Part shown: positions 8,616-16,382 of the stretch, piece after piece
Layout: the number at the start of each line of letters is the position of its first letter
Numbering within the stretch: the first letter of the stretch is position 1
Source: Limnochordia bacterium
GTDB taxonomy: Bacteria > Bacillota > Limnochordia > Darwinibacteriales > DTU012
Direction of reading: 5' to 3'
DNA length: 64,000 bases
Assembly: GCA_007116995.1 (NCBI GenBank)
Contig: SKHL01000030.1
Span: 28,589 to 92,588 of the forward strand
Position numbers and translations under genes: made by a program
Notes under the pieces: model-generated
The model's database searches: none
Told to the model about the DNA's origin: nothing
Seen by the model: only the letters and a program-made list of their open reading frames with translations

Positions 8616-8975
8616 TTAACAATCAAATCCACAGTGTTCACATCTCATCCGAGTAACTTCCTCAGATGCCGGAGACCCCCAACACTCTCCACGATATTCC
8701 CTTTCATTCCAGACAGCCAATCCACCAGTCCCACACTCAGGACAAAAATCATCTTTTATTAGATTACTTTCTACTTTACCTATCTCATATGTGATTTCCT
8801 TCAGTCTGTCACTGTCTGTTCCAATATTCCGTAGATACATTGAAACAACCCTCAGACTCTCCAGATACCCGAACTCATCATGTACATCCTCACTAAAACC
8901 TGACTCGATAACCTCTTTTAAACTGTTGATTAACTTCTTTTCCTCAGTTACTTTCCGTACCAATGTATTTGTCAT
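8616..8975 (-). CDS. zinc-binding protein with helical N terminus
   Basis: This 119 aa protein has about 80 residues of predicted helix, then CPECG and CEHCGF knuckles separated by a WN-rich loop, a typical phage zinc ribbon. The ATG at 8975 follows AAAGGGG and is preferred to an upstream GTG. A sigma-A promoter lies about 70 bp upstream and a terminator follows, so it is probably a single-gene early unit. Confidence 0.65.
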   Translation of the reverse strand: MTNTLVRKVTEEKKLINSLKEVIESGFSEDVHDEFGYLESLRVVSMYLRNIGTDSDRLKEITYEIGKVESNLIKDDFCPECGTGGLAVWNEREYRGECWGSPASEEVTRMRCEHCGFDC

Positions 8976-9043
8976 GTCTGTAAGACCCCTTTCTAAGTTA
9001 TGATATTTCTTCCTCACTACTATCTTATCCCGACCACAGCTTA

Positions 9044-9072
9044 ATTATACCATAGATCGTCTATTTTTTCAA
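9044..9072 (-). promoter_or_regulatory. sigma-A promoter
   Basis: Minus strand TTGAAA, 17 bp, TATAAT, with an extended -10 TATGG. It drives the zinc protein at 8616-8975. Confidence 0.8.
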
Positions 9073-9080
9073 GAGAAAAT

Positions 9081-9114
9081 AAAAAAATAAGGATACTAAG
9101 ATAGCACCCTTATT
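9081..9114 (-). terminator. Rho-independent terminator
   Basis: AATAAGG/CCTTATT stem followed by TTTTT. It closes the sliding clamp transcript just before the next promoter. Confidence 0.7.
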
Positions 9115-9132
9115 TTTTATCTGTGTTTTTCC

Positions 9133-10377
9133 TTACTCAGAATCAACGTATAGAACTGACTTAAACGAATCCGATACCACTCCGATACCGTCTTTATTTA
9201 AGATCAATCCAACCATCGAATCCTGAGAAAATACCTTCAGTAACGAACGAAGTAAGTTCGACTGAATAGATACGTCACCATTCAACACTTTCGGAGAATC
9301 GTTAGGCGCACCCATAAGTACCATGTTAATATCTTTTCTCTTATCCTTCTTCTTAATCGACGCAGAAATAAATCCATCCTCTGTATAATTAAAGAAGATC
9401 CGAGAAATACTTCCATTCACCGTGTTTGACGCATGATCTGCAGCCTTCGCTAACTGTGCGTAGTTCACATATACCGGAGAATTCGATTTAATAAGAGTAT
9501 CTACTGAGTCCAACATAGTCTTCGGAGGAGCATAATCCGCAACACCCACACTGTACACAAAATCTTTCGTAGATAAGAAGATTCGATTCTCCTGTCTGTG
9601 TACGTCAATCTCTTTCGACTCACTACCACTCGTTAAAACATAGAGAATCTGAACATCTTTAATACTCAGATCCATCTTAGGGAACTTCTCCCCATCAAAC
9701 ATCGCCACACTAATCAAATAAATCGACATAGCACCCTTATCAGAAAAGAAAATTCTCCTCTGAGACGGTGTGACACCCGAGTTAGCTAACGGATACAGGT
9801 TTTTTAGAACCTGAAAGAATGTATTTGAAGTTAGACTACCCAGAGACTCCTTTTCCCCATCTACACTAAACTCTAACTGATCCTCCTGTACGTCAACAAT
9901 ATCAACCTCCGCATCTCCACCCATAACCTTTAAGAAATACGAACCATCTTTCTTATACAGTGTAAATGAAGATCCACATAATTTTACCAGCTCACTAATG
10001 ACCGGCAAACTAATAGGGATAAAGTCCTCTAGTACATTACTAGAATTAAGTAGTGTAATCGCCTTCTCAACATAGATATCCACGTCCGTAATCGTAACCC
10101 ATAACTGATTCCCTTTCACCTTTAGACCAATAGTCCTCGCAACAACATCACGACCCGAACCCTTAGACACCACATTCGCGACCTTTAAAATATCCGATAT
10201 TTTCTTCGTAGGAACACGAATATGTTCCTCATCAATCACAACCTCTTCTTTACCAGAAAAAGAAATATCATCTTCTTCCGTATCTTCGTCTGAATCTGTT
10301 AGACCTAAAAGATCGTCTAATGTTGTGTCCTGATCCAGATCTTCCCTCTCAAAATCTTTTTCGTTGACTTCTGACAT
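9133..10377 (-). CDS. DNA polymerase sliding clamp (DnaN-like)
   Basis: This 414 aa protein has a roughly 55-residue acidic N-terminal extension, then three-repeat clamp-like sequence: VPTKKISDILKVANVVSKG, SSNVLEDFIPISLPVISELVKL, and a C-terminal LRSLLKVFSQDSMVGLIL. Length and pattern match beta clamps annotated in SPO1-like phages. It would tether the phage family A polymerase, and in a T4-like scheme could also activate late promoters. The assignment is by pattern, not by one diagnostic motif. Confidence 0.7.
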   Translation of the reverse strand: MSEVNEKDFEREDLDQDTTLDDLLGLTDSDEDTEEDDISFSGKEEVVIDEEHIRVPTKKISDILKVANVVSKGSGRDVVARTIGLKVKGNQLWVTITDVDIYVEKAITLLNSSNVLEDFIPISLPVISELVKLCGSSFTLYKKDGSYFLKVMGGDAEVDIVDVQEDQLEFSVDGEKESLGSLTSNTFFQVLKNLYPLANSGVTPSQRRIFFSDKGAMSIYLISVAMFDGEKFPKMDLSIKDVQILYVLTSGSESKEIDVHRQENRIFLSTKDFVYSVGVADYAPPKTMLDSVDTLIKSNSPVYVNYAQLAKAADHASNTVNGSISRIFFNYTEDGFISASIKKKDKRKDINMVLMGAPNDSPKVLNGDVSIQSNLLRSLLKVFSQDSMVGLILNKDGIGVVSDSFKSVLYVDSE

Positions 10378-10417
10378 ATAATTACCCTCTCTCCTCTTAA
10401 ATTACACTCTTCCTATC

Positions 10418-10426
10418 TCTATACGG
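10418..10426 (-). promoter_or_regulatory. CCGTATA element
   Basis: TTTTTCCGTATAGAGA on the minus strand after a large hairpin and about 22 nt before the clamp ribosome binding site. Confidence 0.5.
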
Positions 10427-10495
10427 AAAAACTACCAGTAAATGAACTATTTTCCATATAACCTAATAGTCATTATATCAGTAGCTCTTTCCACA
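10427..10495 (-). terminator. long-stem terminator
   Basis: An imperfect stem of about 20 bp pairs CTAC...AATG.ACTATT with AATAGTTCATT...GTAG, followed by TTTTT on the minus strand. Confidence 0.6.
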
Positions 10496-10497
10496 CT

Positions 10498-10647
10498 CTA
10501 CACAATAATATACTCTTTTTCACAGCAAGGGCTAACATAGAAAAAAGAATCACCAAATAAAACTGATTGAGACTTGTAGAATGTTTTACCACACCCACAA
10601 CACTGCTTTCTTTTGTAACTGAAGTAATACTTCAGCCATCTCAGCAT
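10498..10647 (-). CDS. small zinc-ribbon protein
   Basis: This 49 aa protein has an excellent GGGAGGGG site before ATG. It has CCGCG and PCCEKEY cysteine knuckles. Family unknown. It lies between the HTH/zinc gene and the long terminator. Confidence 0.65.
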   Translation of the reverse strand: MLRWLKYYFSYKRKQCCGCGKTFYKSQSVLFGDSFFYVSPCCEKEYIIV

Positions 10648-10675
10648 TTCCTATCCCCTCCCTATCTCTAGAAAA

Positions 10676-11035
10676 TTAAGACTTATTACTACACTCAGTT
10701 ACAAGATACACCGTATAATCTCCCATACTAGACCCAAGTACTTTCTCTATCGCTTTATCCCAAACCTTCTGACCCTCACGAACCCATCCACACTCAATAG
10801 GATTACACTTCTTACATCTCCAACAAATACTACTAATGTTTGAAAAAGAGTCTCCACTAGCTACCCTATCCCGATCCTCTAACCCCAACTCACGTCTCTT
10901 TCGATAAATAGCTGTATCCGAACACTCCATAATACTAGCAATATCCTTAACACTAAGATCCGTATTTCCCCATAAACTCCGTAACTCATCACACAATTCC
11001 TTATTCCAAGTTTTCGGTCTCCCCAACGTTTTCAA
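10676..11035 (-). CDS. GcrA-like HTH protein with zinc knuckle
   Basis: This 119 aa protein starts at TTG after GGGTGGGGG. The N-terminal half (GRPKTWNKELCDELRSLW, then VKDIASIMECSDTAIYRK, RRELGL) has the helix-turn-helix and RR-LGL ending of GcrA-like regulators. The C-terminal half has CWRCKKC. It is probably a DNA-binding transcription modulator. Confidence 0.65.
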   Translation of the reverse strand: MKTLGRPKTWNKELCDELRSLWGNTDLSVKDIASIMECSDTAIYRKRRELGLEDRDRVASGDSFSNISSICWRCKKCNPIECGWVREGQKVWDKAIEKVLGSSMGDYTVYLVTECSNKS

Positions 11036-11040
11036 AGCTA

Positions 11041-11184
11041 TCACCCCCACCCAAAGAGATTAGATGTTACCCAGTAAAAGTAAGGTAGAAAGGGTATTCC
11101 CCAAACCCCTTCTACCACGTTACCCACAAAATCCCAGTTGTATATCTCTAAACTCCTACATACCAAAGATACAGCAAACCACAA
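11041..11184 (-). CDS. possible small hydrophobic protein
   Basis: An open frame of 47 codons from TTG, aromatic-rich (IPFLPYFYW), ends overlapping the start of the next gene. No clear ribosome binding site, so it may not be real. Confidence 0.3.
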   Translation of the reverse strand: MWFAVSLVCRSLEIYNWDFVGNVVEGVWGIPFLPYFYWVTSNLFGWG

Positions 11185-11206
11185 CTCTAGGGCTCATTAT
11201 AACTTT

Positions 11207-11278
11207 TCACCAGATAACGAGAATACCCACTACGAGAACCGTGCAAACCACCAGAACCCATGAAAGATATCCGTTCAA
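11207..11278 (-). CDS. tiny single-pass membrane peptide
   Basis: This 23 aa frame starts at TTG after GGGGGTGGGGTG and is almost wholly one membrane segment (WVLVVCTVLVVGILVIW). Such micro-membrane proteins recur in this genome. Confidence 0.45.
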   Translation of the reverse strand: MNGYLSWVLVVCTVLVVGILVIW

Positions 11279-11324
11279 AACCTATACACCCCACCCCCTA
11301 TAATCTCTTCTCCTCTATATATAA

Positions 11325-11771
11325 CTAGCCCACCCTGTCCAAAATCAGTCTACCATTCAAGTGATCCAATTCATGTTGAAATACACACGACCGTAGATCC
11401 ACAAACCGCCCCTTCTTAAACTTACCCTCTTCATTGTAGTACTCCACATCTATCTTACGAGGACGAGTAATCCCAAGTTCCTTCCCCGGAACACTCAGAC
11501 ACCCCTCTTTATGTACAGCCAAAACCTTACCCTTCTTAACAATTTTAGGGTTAATTACCGTCTCTATTTTAGACCCTTTTCTCATAATAAAACACCGATA
11601 CAATAAACCCACCTGAGGCATAGCCAACCCAAGACCTTCTACCTCCAGTAATAAGTCCTTCATCTTATCTATTTCCGGACGTAATGAATCCAAAGTCTCT
11701 AAATTAACGTCCTCAGATACTTGTCCCAAAACAGACCGTCGCTCTTCATTTTTTAACGTGATGATCTCCAT
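11325..11771 (-). CDS. def: peptide deformylase
   Basis: This 148 aa protein has all three motifs: GLGLAMPQ at 46-53, EGCLS at 89-93 and QHELDH at 132-137. The zinc ligands are the EGCLS cysteine and the two His of HELDH. Motif 1 reads AMPQ, where most enzymes have AAxQ. It would remove the formyl group from nascent N-terminal Met. Phage deformylases are known and lack the bacterial C-terminal helix, as here. The ATG at 11771 follows GGTGGGGGTGG; the longer frame upstream runs into a terminator. Confidence 0.9.
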   Translation of the reverse strand: MEIITLKNEERRSVLGQVSEDVNLETLDSLRPEIDKMKDLLLEVEGLGLAMPQVGLLYRCFIMRKGSKIETVINPKIVKKGKVLAVHKEGCLSVPGKELGITRPRKIDVEYYNEEGKFKKGRFVDLRSCVFQHELDHLNGRLILDRVG

Positions 11772-11786
11772 ATCTCCACCCCCACC

Positions 11787-11797
11787 TATATATACGG
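11787..11797 (-). promoter_or_regulatory. CCGTATATATA element
   Basis: TTCCCGTATATATAGG on the minus strand directly abuts the deformylase ribosome binding site. Confidence 0.45.
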
Positions 11798-11807
11798 GAA
11801 ATATATA

Positions 11808-11840
11808 CAAAAAAAGAGACATTTCAAAAAGAAATGTCTC
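11808..11840 (-). terminator. strong Rho-independent terminator
   Basis: A perfect 10-bp stem GAGACATTTC/GAAATGTCTC with a T5 loop and TTTTTTT tail. It would end the upstream noncoding transcript. Confidence 0.9.
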
Positions 11841-12090
11841 CCTTATAAAGTGTATAGGTAGAACCATTACTTATAAAGCACGTTCACTTATTGTCTACTT
11901 GGCTACTTCATCTATACTCCCGGCTGTTCATGTATTGTTGTCCGGCTGATCATTTCCACCCGAAGTATCTGGCTGACTTCGATCATTCTATTTTGTTACC
12001 AGACTTATCAGCTAAGTACCTTTTCCTAAGATAGGTACAACACCCCAGTACCCTTCGTGACTTTTCACCTACCATAAACTTTCAGACACC
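11816..12090 (-). ncRNA. candidate structured noncoding RNA, about 270 nt
   Basis: This stretch is bounded by a CGTATAG element at its 5' side (12090) and a perfect terminator at its 3' side (11816). No reading frame exceeds 30 codons and none has a ribosome binding site. It holds nested inverted repeats on the minus strand: GGTAC/GTACC near 12030, and TGATC plus CGAAGT/ACTTCG plus GATCA near 11950-11985. AGCCRG-like words recur. Its composition differs from the surrounding genes. It lies beside the tRNA genes, as many phage structured RNAs do. I cannot assign a known RNA family. Confidence 0.5.
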
Positions 12091-12096
12091 TATACG
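12090..12096 (-). promoter_or_regulatory. CGTATAG element (variant)
   Basis: TTTTTTCGTATAGGTG on the minus strand after a hairpin; it could start the noncoding RNA. Confidence 0.35.
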
Positions 12097-12130
12097 AAAA
12101 AACCTATTCGGTAGTCTTTAACTACCCGAG
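12097..12130 (-). terminator. probable terminator
   Basis: CGGGTAGT/ACTACCG stem, a short spacer, then TTTTTT on the minus strand. The spacer makes it imperfect. Confidence 0.4.
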
Positions 12131-12180
12131 AACATTGTTCTCACTCCTTTAATATGATTTTATTGTCAAACTAATTAGTA

Positions 12181-12507
12181 CTATACCTCATCCCTATACC
12201 CAACCAACTCTGTTACAGGAACTTTCTTTGTTTTCGTATACCCACGACCCTCACACAAGTCACAGTCAACCCACTTCGTCCTCATATCCCTAACCCAATT
12301 ACTATCAGGAAATCCTTTAGGATACGCATTATATGTAATCTTTAACTTTCCCTCCGACTTACACTTAGGGCACTTATGTATATACCCATGTCTTTTTTGT
12401 ACACACAACGAGTGTAAAAGCTCAAATTTATCTCTTTCCCCTCTTTTTGAACAGTAAACTACATACTCCCCATCTCTAAACGGATGACCACATTCCCCAC
12501 ACATCAT
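12181..12507 (-). CDS. DnaJ-type zinc finger protein
   Basis: This 108 aa protein has CGECG near the N terminus and then a DnaJ-like pair, HKCPKCKSEGKL and CDLCEGRGYTKTK. The ATG at 12507 follows AAGGGG; the longer frame has no ribosome binding site. It lacks a J domain. Probably a small zinc adaptor. Confidence 0.65.
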   Translation of the reverse strand: MMCGECGHPFRDGEYVVYCSKRGERDKFELLHSLCVQKRHGYIHKCPKCKSEGKLKITYNAYPKGFPDSNWVRDMRTKWVDCDLCEGRGYTKTKKVPVTELVGYRDEV

Positions 12508-12541
12508 ATTTTTTATCCCCTTCAATGTTAAGTTAGTGTGT

Positions 12542-12574
12542 CACTTGAGTCGCACGCTACGTACGGCTCAAGTG
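12542..12574. other. 15-bp stem hairpin without U-tract
   Basis: CACTTGAG...CTCAAGTG with a 3-nt loop. The two mismatched columns are G-U compatible on RNA. It lies between the tRNAs and the zinc-finger gene and could be a processing or stability element. Confidence 0.5.
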
Positions 12575-12635
12575 TGAAGTTTAGAGTATACGTTACGTAC
12601 ACCCACCACCCCTGATATACACACTAAAATTTATA

Positions 12636-12724
12636 TGGCAGAAAGGGTGTGATTCGAACCCACGGAGGCTACTAACCCCAACGATTTTCAAGACCGTCCC
12701 AATCGTCCACTCTGGCACCTTTCT
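12636..12724 (-). tRNA. tRNA-Ser (UGA)
   Basis: 89 nt with acceptor AGAAAGG/CCTTTCT, anticodon loop CTTGAAA (UGA), a long variable arm typical of tRNA-Ser, GGTTCGAATC T arm and encoded CCA. It reads UCA codons. Confidence 0.92.
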
Positions 12725-12736
12725 GTGAATACGAAA

Positions 12737-12814
12737 TGGCGTGCCTGGTAGGACTCGAACCTACGACACCGAGCTTAGAAGGCTCGTGCTACTATCCAAC
12801 TGAGCTACAGGCAC
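12737..12814 (-). tRNA. tRNA-Arg (UCU)
   Basis: 78 nt with acceptor GTGCCTG/CAGGCAC, D arm AGCTCAGTTGG, anticodon loop CTTCTAA (UCU), GGTTCGAGTCC T arm and encoded CCA. It reads AGA codons, common in these AG-rich genes. Confidence 0.93.
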
Positions 12815-12820
12815 ATAAAA

Positions 12821-13042
12821 CTACCAAAACAAATGACCCAACAATAGACCCCAGATAAACCCATACAATCCAATAGCTAAACTGAGTGGTAACGGATATG
12901 TCTGTACATAGTATCTCATAACATCCGTTAGTAACGGTTTTTTCTTCTTCAAAACATACAACTCATACCCACCCAACGCTACTACCGGAATAACAAATAA
13001 AAACACCACCCACATCCACAACCCAGTAACCATATAATCCAC
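12821..13042 (-). CDS. two-pass membrane protein, unknown
   Basis: This 73 aa protein has membrane segments near 6-28 and 50-70 around a KKKK loop. The stop lies 7 nt from the tRNA-Arg gene, so gene and tRNAs are probably co-transcribed. Confidence 0.6.
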   Translation of the reverse strand: MDYMVTGLWMWVVFLFVIPVVALGGYELYVLKKKKPLLTDVMRYYVQTYPLPLSLAIGLYGFIWGLLLGHLFW

Positions 13043-13073
13043 TACCTATCACCACCCTGTTTAGAGTATGAAT

Positions 13074-13817
13074 CTATATCACAACCAACCCAGTACCACA
13101 CTCAGCACAAAACTTATTTATCCCTGAGTTAGACGTACCACACGTCTGACACTCTAACTTAGCCTTAACCGTTAACGGCTTAGTAACTTCCGTCTCCGTA
13201 TTAGGGTCTTTTCCTTTGAGTTGGAGACTCAGAACATGAACCGTAGACTCTAGTGTACCAATATGACCCTCTACGAATTTCTGATCACTAACAGACCCTC
13301 CAACCGTAATTCCATCATCAAACGAGTCCATCTGAACATCAGACGATACCGGAATACCTCTCGTCATAGTATCGTTACTAAACGAAGTACTCTGGCTCGT
13401 AAATGTACCTGTCCCCGAAGACCGATACAATGTGTTAATAAATGGAGGTCGAACTTGAACCTCTTCCTCAAACCGATATGATACTCGAACTATCCCATCG
13501 TCAACCCTATCCCCACGAAACTCACTAATCTTATCTGTCTTCTCAATGAACTTGAACCGATTCCCAGAATCCAAAGAACCTTTGATAAACCGTTCAACCT
13601 CAGAAGAAGAATTCCCTCCTACGATAAGACTGTGACCATTCAACACATCTTCCCCATCAATACTAATCGAAACACTCGCCTTCACGTTACGCAAGTTCTT
13701 AACCAACAAAGAGTACTCTGACCCGAAAGGTAGATACACAATGTTATCTCTCTCCCGTAACACCTTACCATTACACTTCACAACAACAACCAAATCATTC
13801 TTAAATACCATAGACAC
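13074..13817 (-). CDS. beta-rich protein with C-terminal zinc ribbon
   Basis: This 247 aa protein resembles a phage family that starts VVKCNGKVL and has FGSEYSLLVKN and FKFIEKTDKISEFRGD, a beta-sandwich-like domain. A Ser/Thr/Gly-rich linker follows (about 130-180). The C terminus is a zinc ribbon (CQTCGTS, CAECGTG). The role of the family is not established. Confidence 0.55.
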   Translation of the reverse strand: MSMVFKNDLVVVVKCNGKVLRERDNIVYLPFGSEYSLLVKNLRNVKASVSISIDGEDVLNGHSLIVGGNSSSEVERFIKGSLDSGNRFKFIEKTDKISEFRGDRVDDGIVRVSYRFEEEVQVRPPFINTLYRSSGTGTFTSQSTSFSNDTMTRGIPVSSDVQMDSFDDGITVGGSVSDQKFVEGHIGTLESTVHVLSLQLKGKDPNTETEVTKPLTVKAKLECQTCGTSNSGINKFCAECGTGLVVI

Positions 13818-13923
13818 ATTTCCCCATTACGGTAGACGGACTAACTACCTGATTTTTTGTTTAAAGTCCATACCCTTATGTATAAAATGATTGTACGAAA
13901 ACAACCACTTTATTCACATACAT

Positions 13924-13933
13924 CTATATACGG
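13924..13933 (-). promoter_or_regulatory. CCGTATATAG element
   Basis: TTTTTTCCGTATATAGATG on the minus strand, right after the HD gene. Confidence 0.5.
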
Positions 13934-13944
13934 AAAAAATACCA

Positions 13945-14541
13945 CTAAAACCCATACCCGACTTCCCCCACCAAAAAATTAAATCTACCGATAAAATTAC
14001 TTCTAATATCCTCTGTCTCCAAGTCCTTCACCGAGTTAATTGTCTCTATGATCTTCTGATTGAAATCACTAGGGTTGTAGTCATTCCATATCGTTCCACT
14101 ACTTTTCATAAAAAGTCTCGCCTCATTCTTTAGAACTCGATAATCAATGTCCTTCGCAATCCCCAACTCTTCCTCCGTGTAATCACCTATATACTTCCGA
14201 AGAATCATACCCATCAACTTCTTCTCGTACAACACATAATCAGCGAAAAATTCTTTAATCGGTTTCGCTACGTCTGCTAAGTATGCCTCAGATGCATCGT
14301 GTAGCAAACAAAGCATCTGAATTCGAGAATTATATCCCTCATTATGAGCAACTAATTCACAGATATACGAATGAGCACCCACTGAGTAAAATATGTCCGT
14401 ATGACCTGTAAACCGACATATATGAGATAAAGCATGTGCTATATCCACTATATCAATCTCATCTTCTCTCGGATCCAAAGGATAAATAATCTTCCCTGTA
14501 TACGTCTCTACCCAACCACCAAATCTAGATTCCGTCTTCAT
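13945..14541 (-). CDS. HD-domain phosphohydrolase (YfbR-like)
   Basis: This 198 aa protein has IDIVDIAHALSHICRFTGH, SVGAHSYICELVA and LLHDASEAYLADVAKPIKE, the His/Asp metal ligands of YfbR/YedO-type HD proteins. Relatives are 5'-nucleotidases acting on deoxynucleoside monophosphates. It may adjust dNMP pools. The ATG at 14541 is preferred to an upstream GTG. Confidence 0.75.
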   Translation of the reverse strand: MKTESRFGGWVETYTGKIIYPLDPREDEIDIVDIAHALSHICRFTGHTDIFYSVGAHSYICELVAHNEGYNSRIQMLCLLHDASEAYLADVAKPIKEFFADYVLYEKKLMGMILRKYIGDYTEEELGIAKDIDYRVLKNEARLFMKSSGTIWNDYNPSDFNQKIIETINSVKDLETEDIRSNFIGRFNFLVGEVGYGF

Positions 14542-14545
14542 CCCA

Positions 14546-14881
14546 CTACACACCTCTGTAGTACTTAAACAGACGTATCAAGTACCGAATCTGTTTTATA
14601 CAGAAATCTATAAATACACTAGCCAGAAAAATAGAGATAAAACCGATAAGAAGAGCCCCAACAATCTCATCTATTTCCAAGCTCAGATCAAAGAAACTTG
14701 ATAGAATAAAAGAAGCCATCTGCACAACTACGTACATTAACATGATCATAATCCCAATTACAAGAGAAACCGCAAAAAAACAAAGAAGATTAGACAGTAT
14801 ATTTCCCCCCACATCCTTCATAACACACTTCCAAACTGATAATGTCCTTAAATTTATATCCTCCCCCTTATATTTAACCAC
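14546..14881 (-). CDS. two-pass membrane protein, unknown
   Basis: This 111 aa protein has membrane segments near 30-60 and 70-92. The GTG start at 14881 overlaps the upstream gene by 28 bp. A strong GGGGGAGG further in has no standard start codon at proper distance, so the start is uncertain. Confidence 0.5.
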   Translation of the reverse strand: MVKYKGEDINLRTLSVWKCVMKDVGGNILSNLLCFFAVSLVIGIMIMLMYVVVQMASFILSSFFDLSLEIDEIVGALLIGFISIFLASVFIDFCIKQIRYLIRLFKYYRGV

Positions 14882-15261
14882 TCCGCTACACCCTCCAAAG
14901 TATAAAAAATTGTACCTCCGTTATTTCTAACCATATCCATAACCGCGTCCAATGACTTTATCTGACCCTCAGTAAACCCACCTAGAAGAACACAGAGTAA
15001 CGTCTTTTCCGGACGTTTATTACTATCATCCACAACTTCCGCAATACTGTAGACCCCAGCCATCTCTGAAGTGATGACATATAATAGATAATCACATTCC
15101 TGTCTCTGAAGAATCTCCTCTACCCGAGCACTCTCATTCCAATCCTCCACGACCGGATTAAAGTACCCAATCTCTAACATAGGGATTAATTCCTCTCTCC
15201 ACGTAGAGCTATTACATGTCCCACCCAAAAACACTCTCGGTTTATCTATTCGATACCCCAT
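14854..15261 (-). CDS. nucleoside 2-deoxyribosyltransferase-like protein
   Basis: This 135 aa protein begins RVFLGGTCNSSTWREELIP and has NPVVEDWNE and DYLLYVITSEMAG, the pattern of the Nuc_deoxyri_tr2 (PF15891-like) family. Such proteins exchange or hydrolyse the base of nucleosides or nucleotides. Likely in phage nucleotide metabolism. Confidence 0.7.
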   Translation of the reverse strand: MGYRIDKPRVFLGGTCNSSTWREELIPMLEIGYFNPVVEDWNESARVEEILQRQECDYLLYVITSEMAGVYSIAEVVDDSNKRPEKTLLCVLLGGFTEGQIKSLDAVMDMVRNNGGTIFYTLEGVAEWLNIRGRI

Positions 15262-15295
15262 AAACTACCCCACCCACTTTCTCTAATCTATAATC

Positions 15296-15305
15296 CTATA
15301 TACGG
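15296..15305 (-). promoter_or_regulatory. CCGTATATAG element
   Basis: TTTTTCCGTATATAGGATTATAG on the minus strand, after a terminator and 23 nt before GGGTGGGG. Confidence 0.5.
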
Positions 15306-15330
15306 AAAAACGGACCATATATGATCCGTT
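15306..15330 (-). terminator. Rho-independent terminator
   Basis: ACGGATC/GGTCCGT stem followed by TTTTT. Confidence 0.7.
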
Positions 15331-15351
15331 CCCAGTAACTATCGTATAGTA

Positions 15352-15747
15352 CTATTTTTCTTCTACGTACTTCTGAAACTCCTTCAACTCTTCTCCCACA
15401 ACCCAGTCCTCTACAGACCCGATCCAATCACCGATTTCTTCCATCTTTAAATCCCGAACAGAAACCATGTTTACCAGATTCCAGAACGACTCATTCTCAA
15501 AGTTATTTTTTACACACCAAGCCATGAAATGTTTAAACTCCTGGCCTAACTCTCCTCCCCACTTAGATCCAGTAGTAAAATACATCCTAAGAGCGTCATA
15601 CATCTTATATTCTTCCTTACTAGAAAGATAGTCTGTAATCCACTCCCGTACCAACGCACTCTGATTATGACTCTTCTCTTTTGTCACTACACGAAATCTG
15701 TCTATAACCGCATTAGGGACTCTCACAATCAATTTTTTATCATCCAT
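15352..15747 (-). CDS. ribbon-helix-helix DNA-binding protein
   Basis: This 131 aa protein opens with a CopG/Arc-like domain (LIVRVPNAVIDRFRVVTKE, then SALVREWITDYL), followed by a Trp-rich helical C terminus. It is probably a transcription regulator or DNA organiser. Confidence 0.6.
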   Translation of the reverse strand: MDDKKLIVRVPNAVIDRFRVVTKEKSHNQSALVREWITDYLSSKEEYKMYDALRMYFTTGSKWGGELGQEFKHFMAWCVKNNFENESFWNLVNMVSVRDLKMEEIGDWIGSVEDWVVGEELKEFQKYVEEK

Positions 15748-15764
15748 AGTTTATTACCTCTCTC

Positions 15765-16007
15765 TTAGTAAAATTTATATCCTTTTTTATTCGTATCTTC
15801 ACCAGATACCCACCCACCAGCTAAATTACTTCTTTCATCTAGGGTTAACTTTCGATCCAGAACCACCTCACAGATCTTAAAGAACTCATCAAAACTATAC
15901 GCCTGAGTAGATGCTATATGAAGGGCAAGAAACTGAGTTAAGTTAGTAGGTCTCAACATAGTAAGATCGTCTAACTTTTTAAGACTCGTTGTAGATCTCC
16001 TCACCAC
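15765..16007 (-). CDS. hypothetical protein
   Basis: This 80 aa protein begins at GTG after GAAAGGGGATG. It is mostly helical (LALHIASTQAYSFDEFF) and has no recognised family. Confidence 0.55.
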   Translation of the reverse strand: MVRRSTTSLKKLDDLTMLRPTNLTQFLALHIASTQAYSFDEFFKICEVVLDRKLTLDERSNLAGGWVSGEDTNKKGYKFY

Positions 16008-16019
16008 ACCATCCCCTTT

Positions 16020-16163
16020 CTAAACTACCTTAGTACGTTGACACCCACATTTTGAGCATTTATACGAATGTAACTTCCTAGAACCACACTCAACAAGACA
16101 CGAAAACCGTAACTCATAGTCATGCCTGCAAAATAACCACCGAATCCATCTCTTCAACCCCAT
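16020..16163 (-). CDS. small zinc-ribbon protein
   Basis: This 47 aa protein has GAGAGGGG before ATG. C-H-C...CSKCGCQ spacing follows a small phage zinc-ribbon pattern. A CCGTATATAA element lies 8 nt before the ribosome binding site with no terminator between. Confidence 0.65.
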   Translation of the reverse strand: MGLKRWIRWLFCRHDYELRFSCLVECGSRKLHSYKCSKCGCQRTKVV

Positions 16164-16178
16164 AACCCCTCTCTATGT

Positions 16179-16187
16179 TATATACGG
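16179..16187 (-). promoter_or_regulatory. CCGTATATAA element without terminator
   Basis: TGTCCGTATATAACATAGAGAG on the minus strand. No hairpin precedes it, showing the element is not part of a terminator. Confidence 0.5.
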
Positions 16188-16190
16188 ACA

Positions 16191-16373
16191 CTAATCCAAT
16201 AGTTTTAAATTAGGTTCAAACTCTACTATATACGTCTTACCACACTCACGACAATGTAAAAACAAAATGAATGTGTTATCATCTACTTTCTGCGTCTCTC
16301 CCGCACAATCTAAATTCGTATCACAAGAACAGAACATTGACGTTTCATACACCACCCCTATATCTCCCCTCAC
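16191..16373 (-). CDS. zinc-ribbon protein
   Basis: 60 aa with CSC...C and CRECG pairs, a probable zinc ribbon. Several GTG codons near the N terminus leave the start uncertain. Confidence 0.55.
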   Translation of the reverse strand: MRGDIGVVYETSMFCSCDTNLDCAGETQKVDDNTFILFLHCRECGKTYIVEFEPNLKLLD

Positions 16374-16382
16374 ATTTAACGA

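Noticed and set aside
12636..12814. Possible tmRNA or longer RNA cluster with the tRNAs
   Set aside because: Only two complete tRNAs are present, with no tag frame or tmRNA-type ends.
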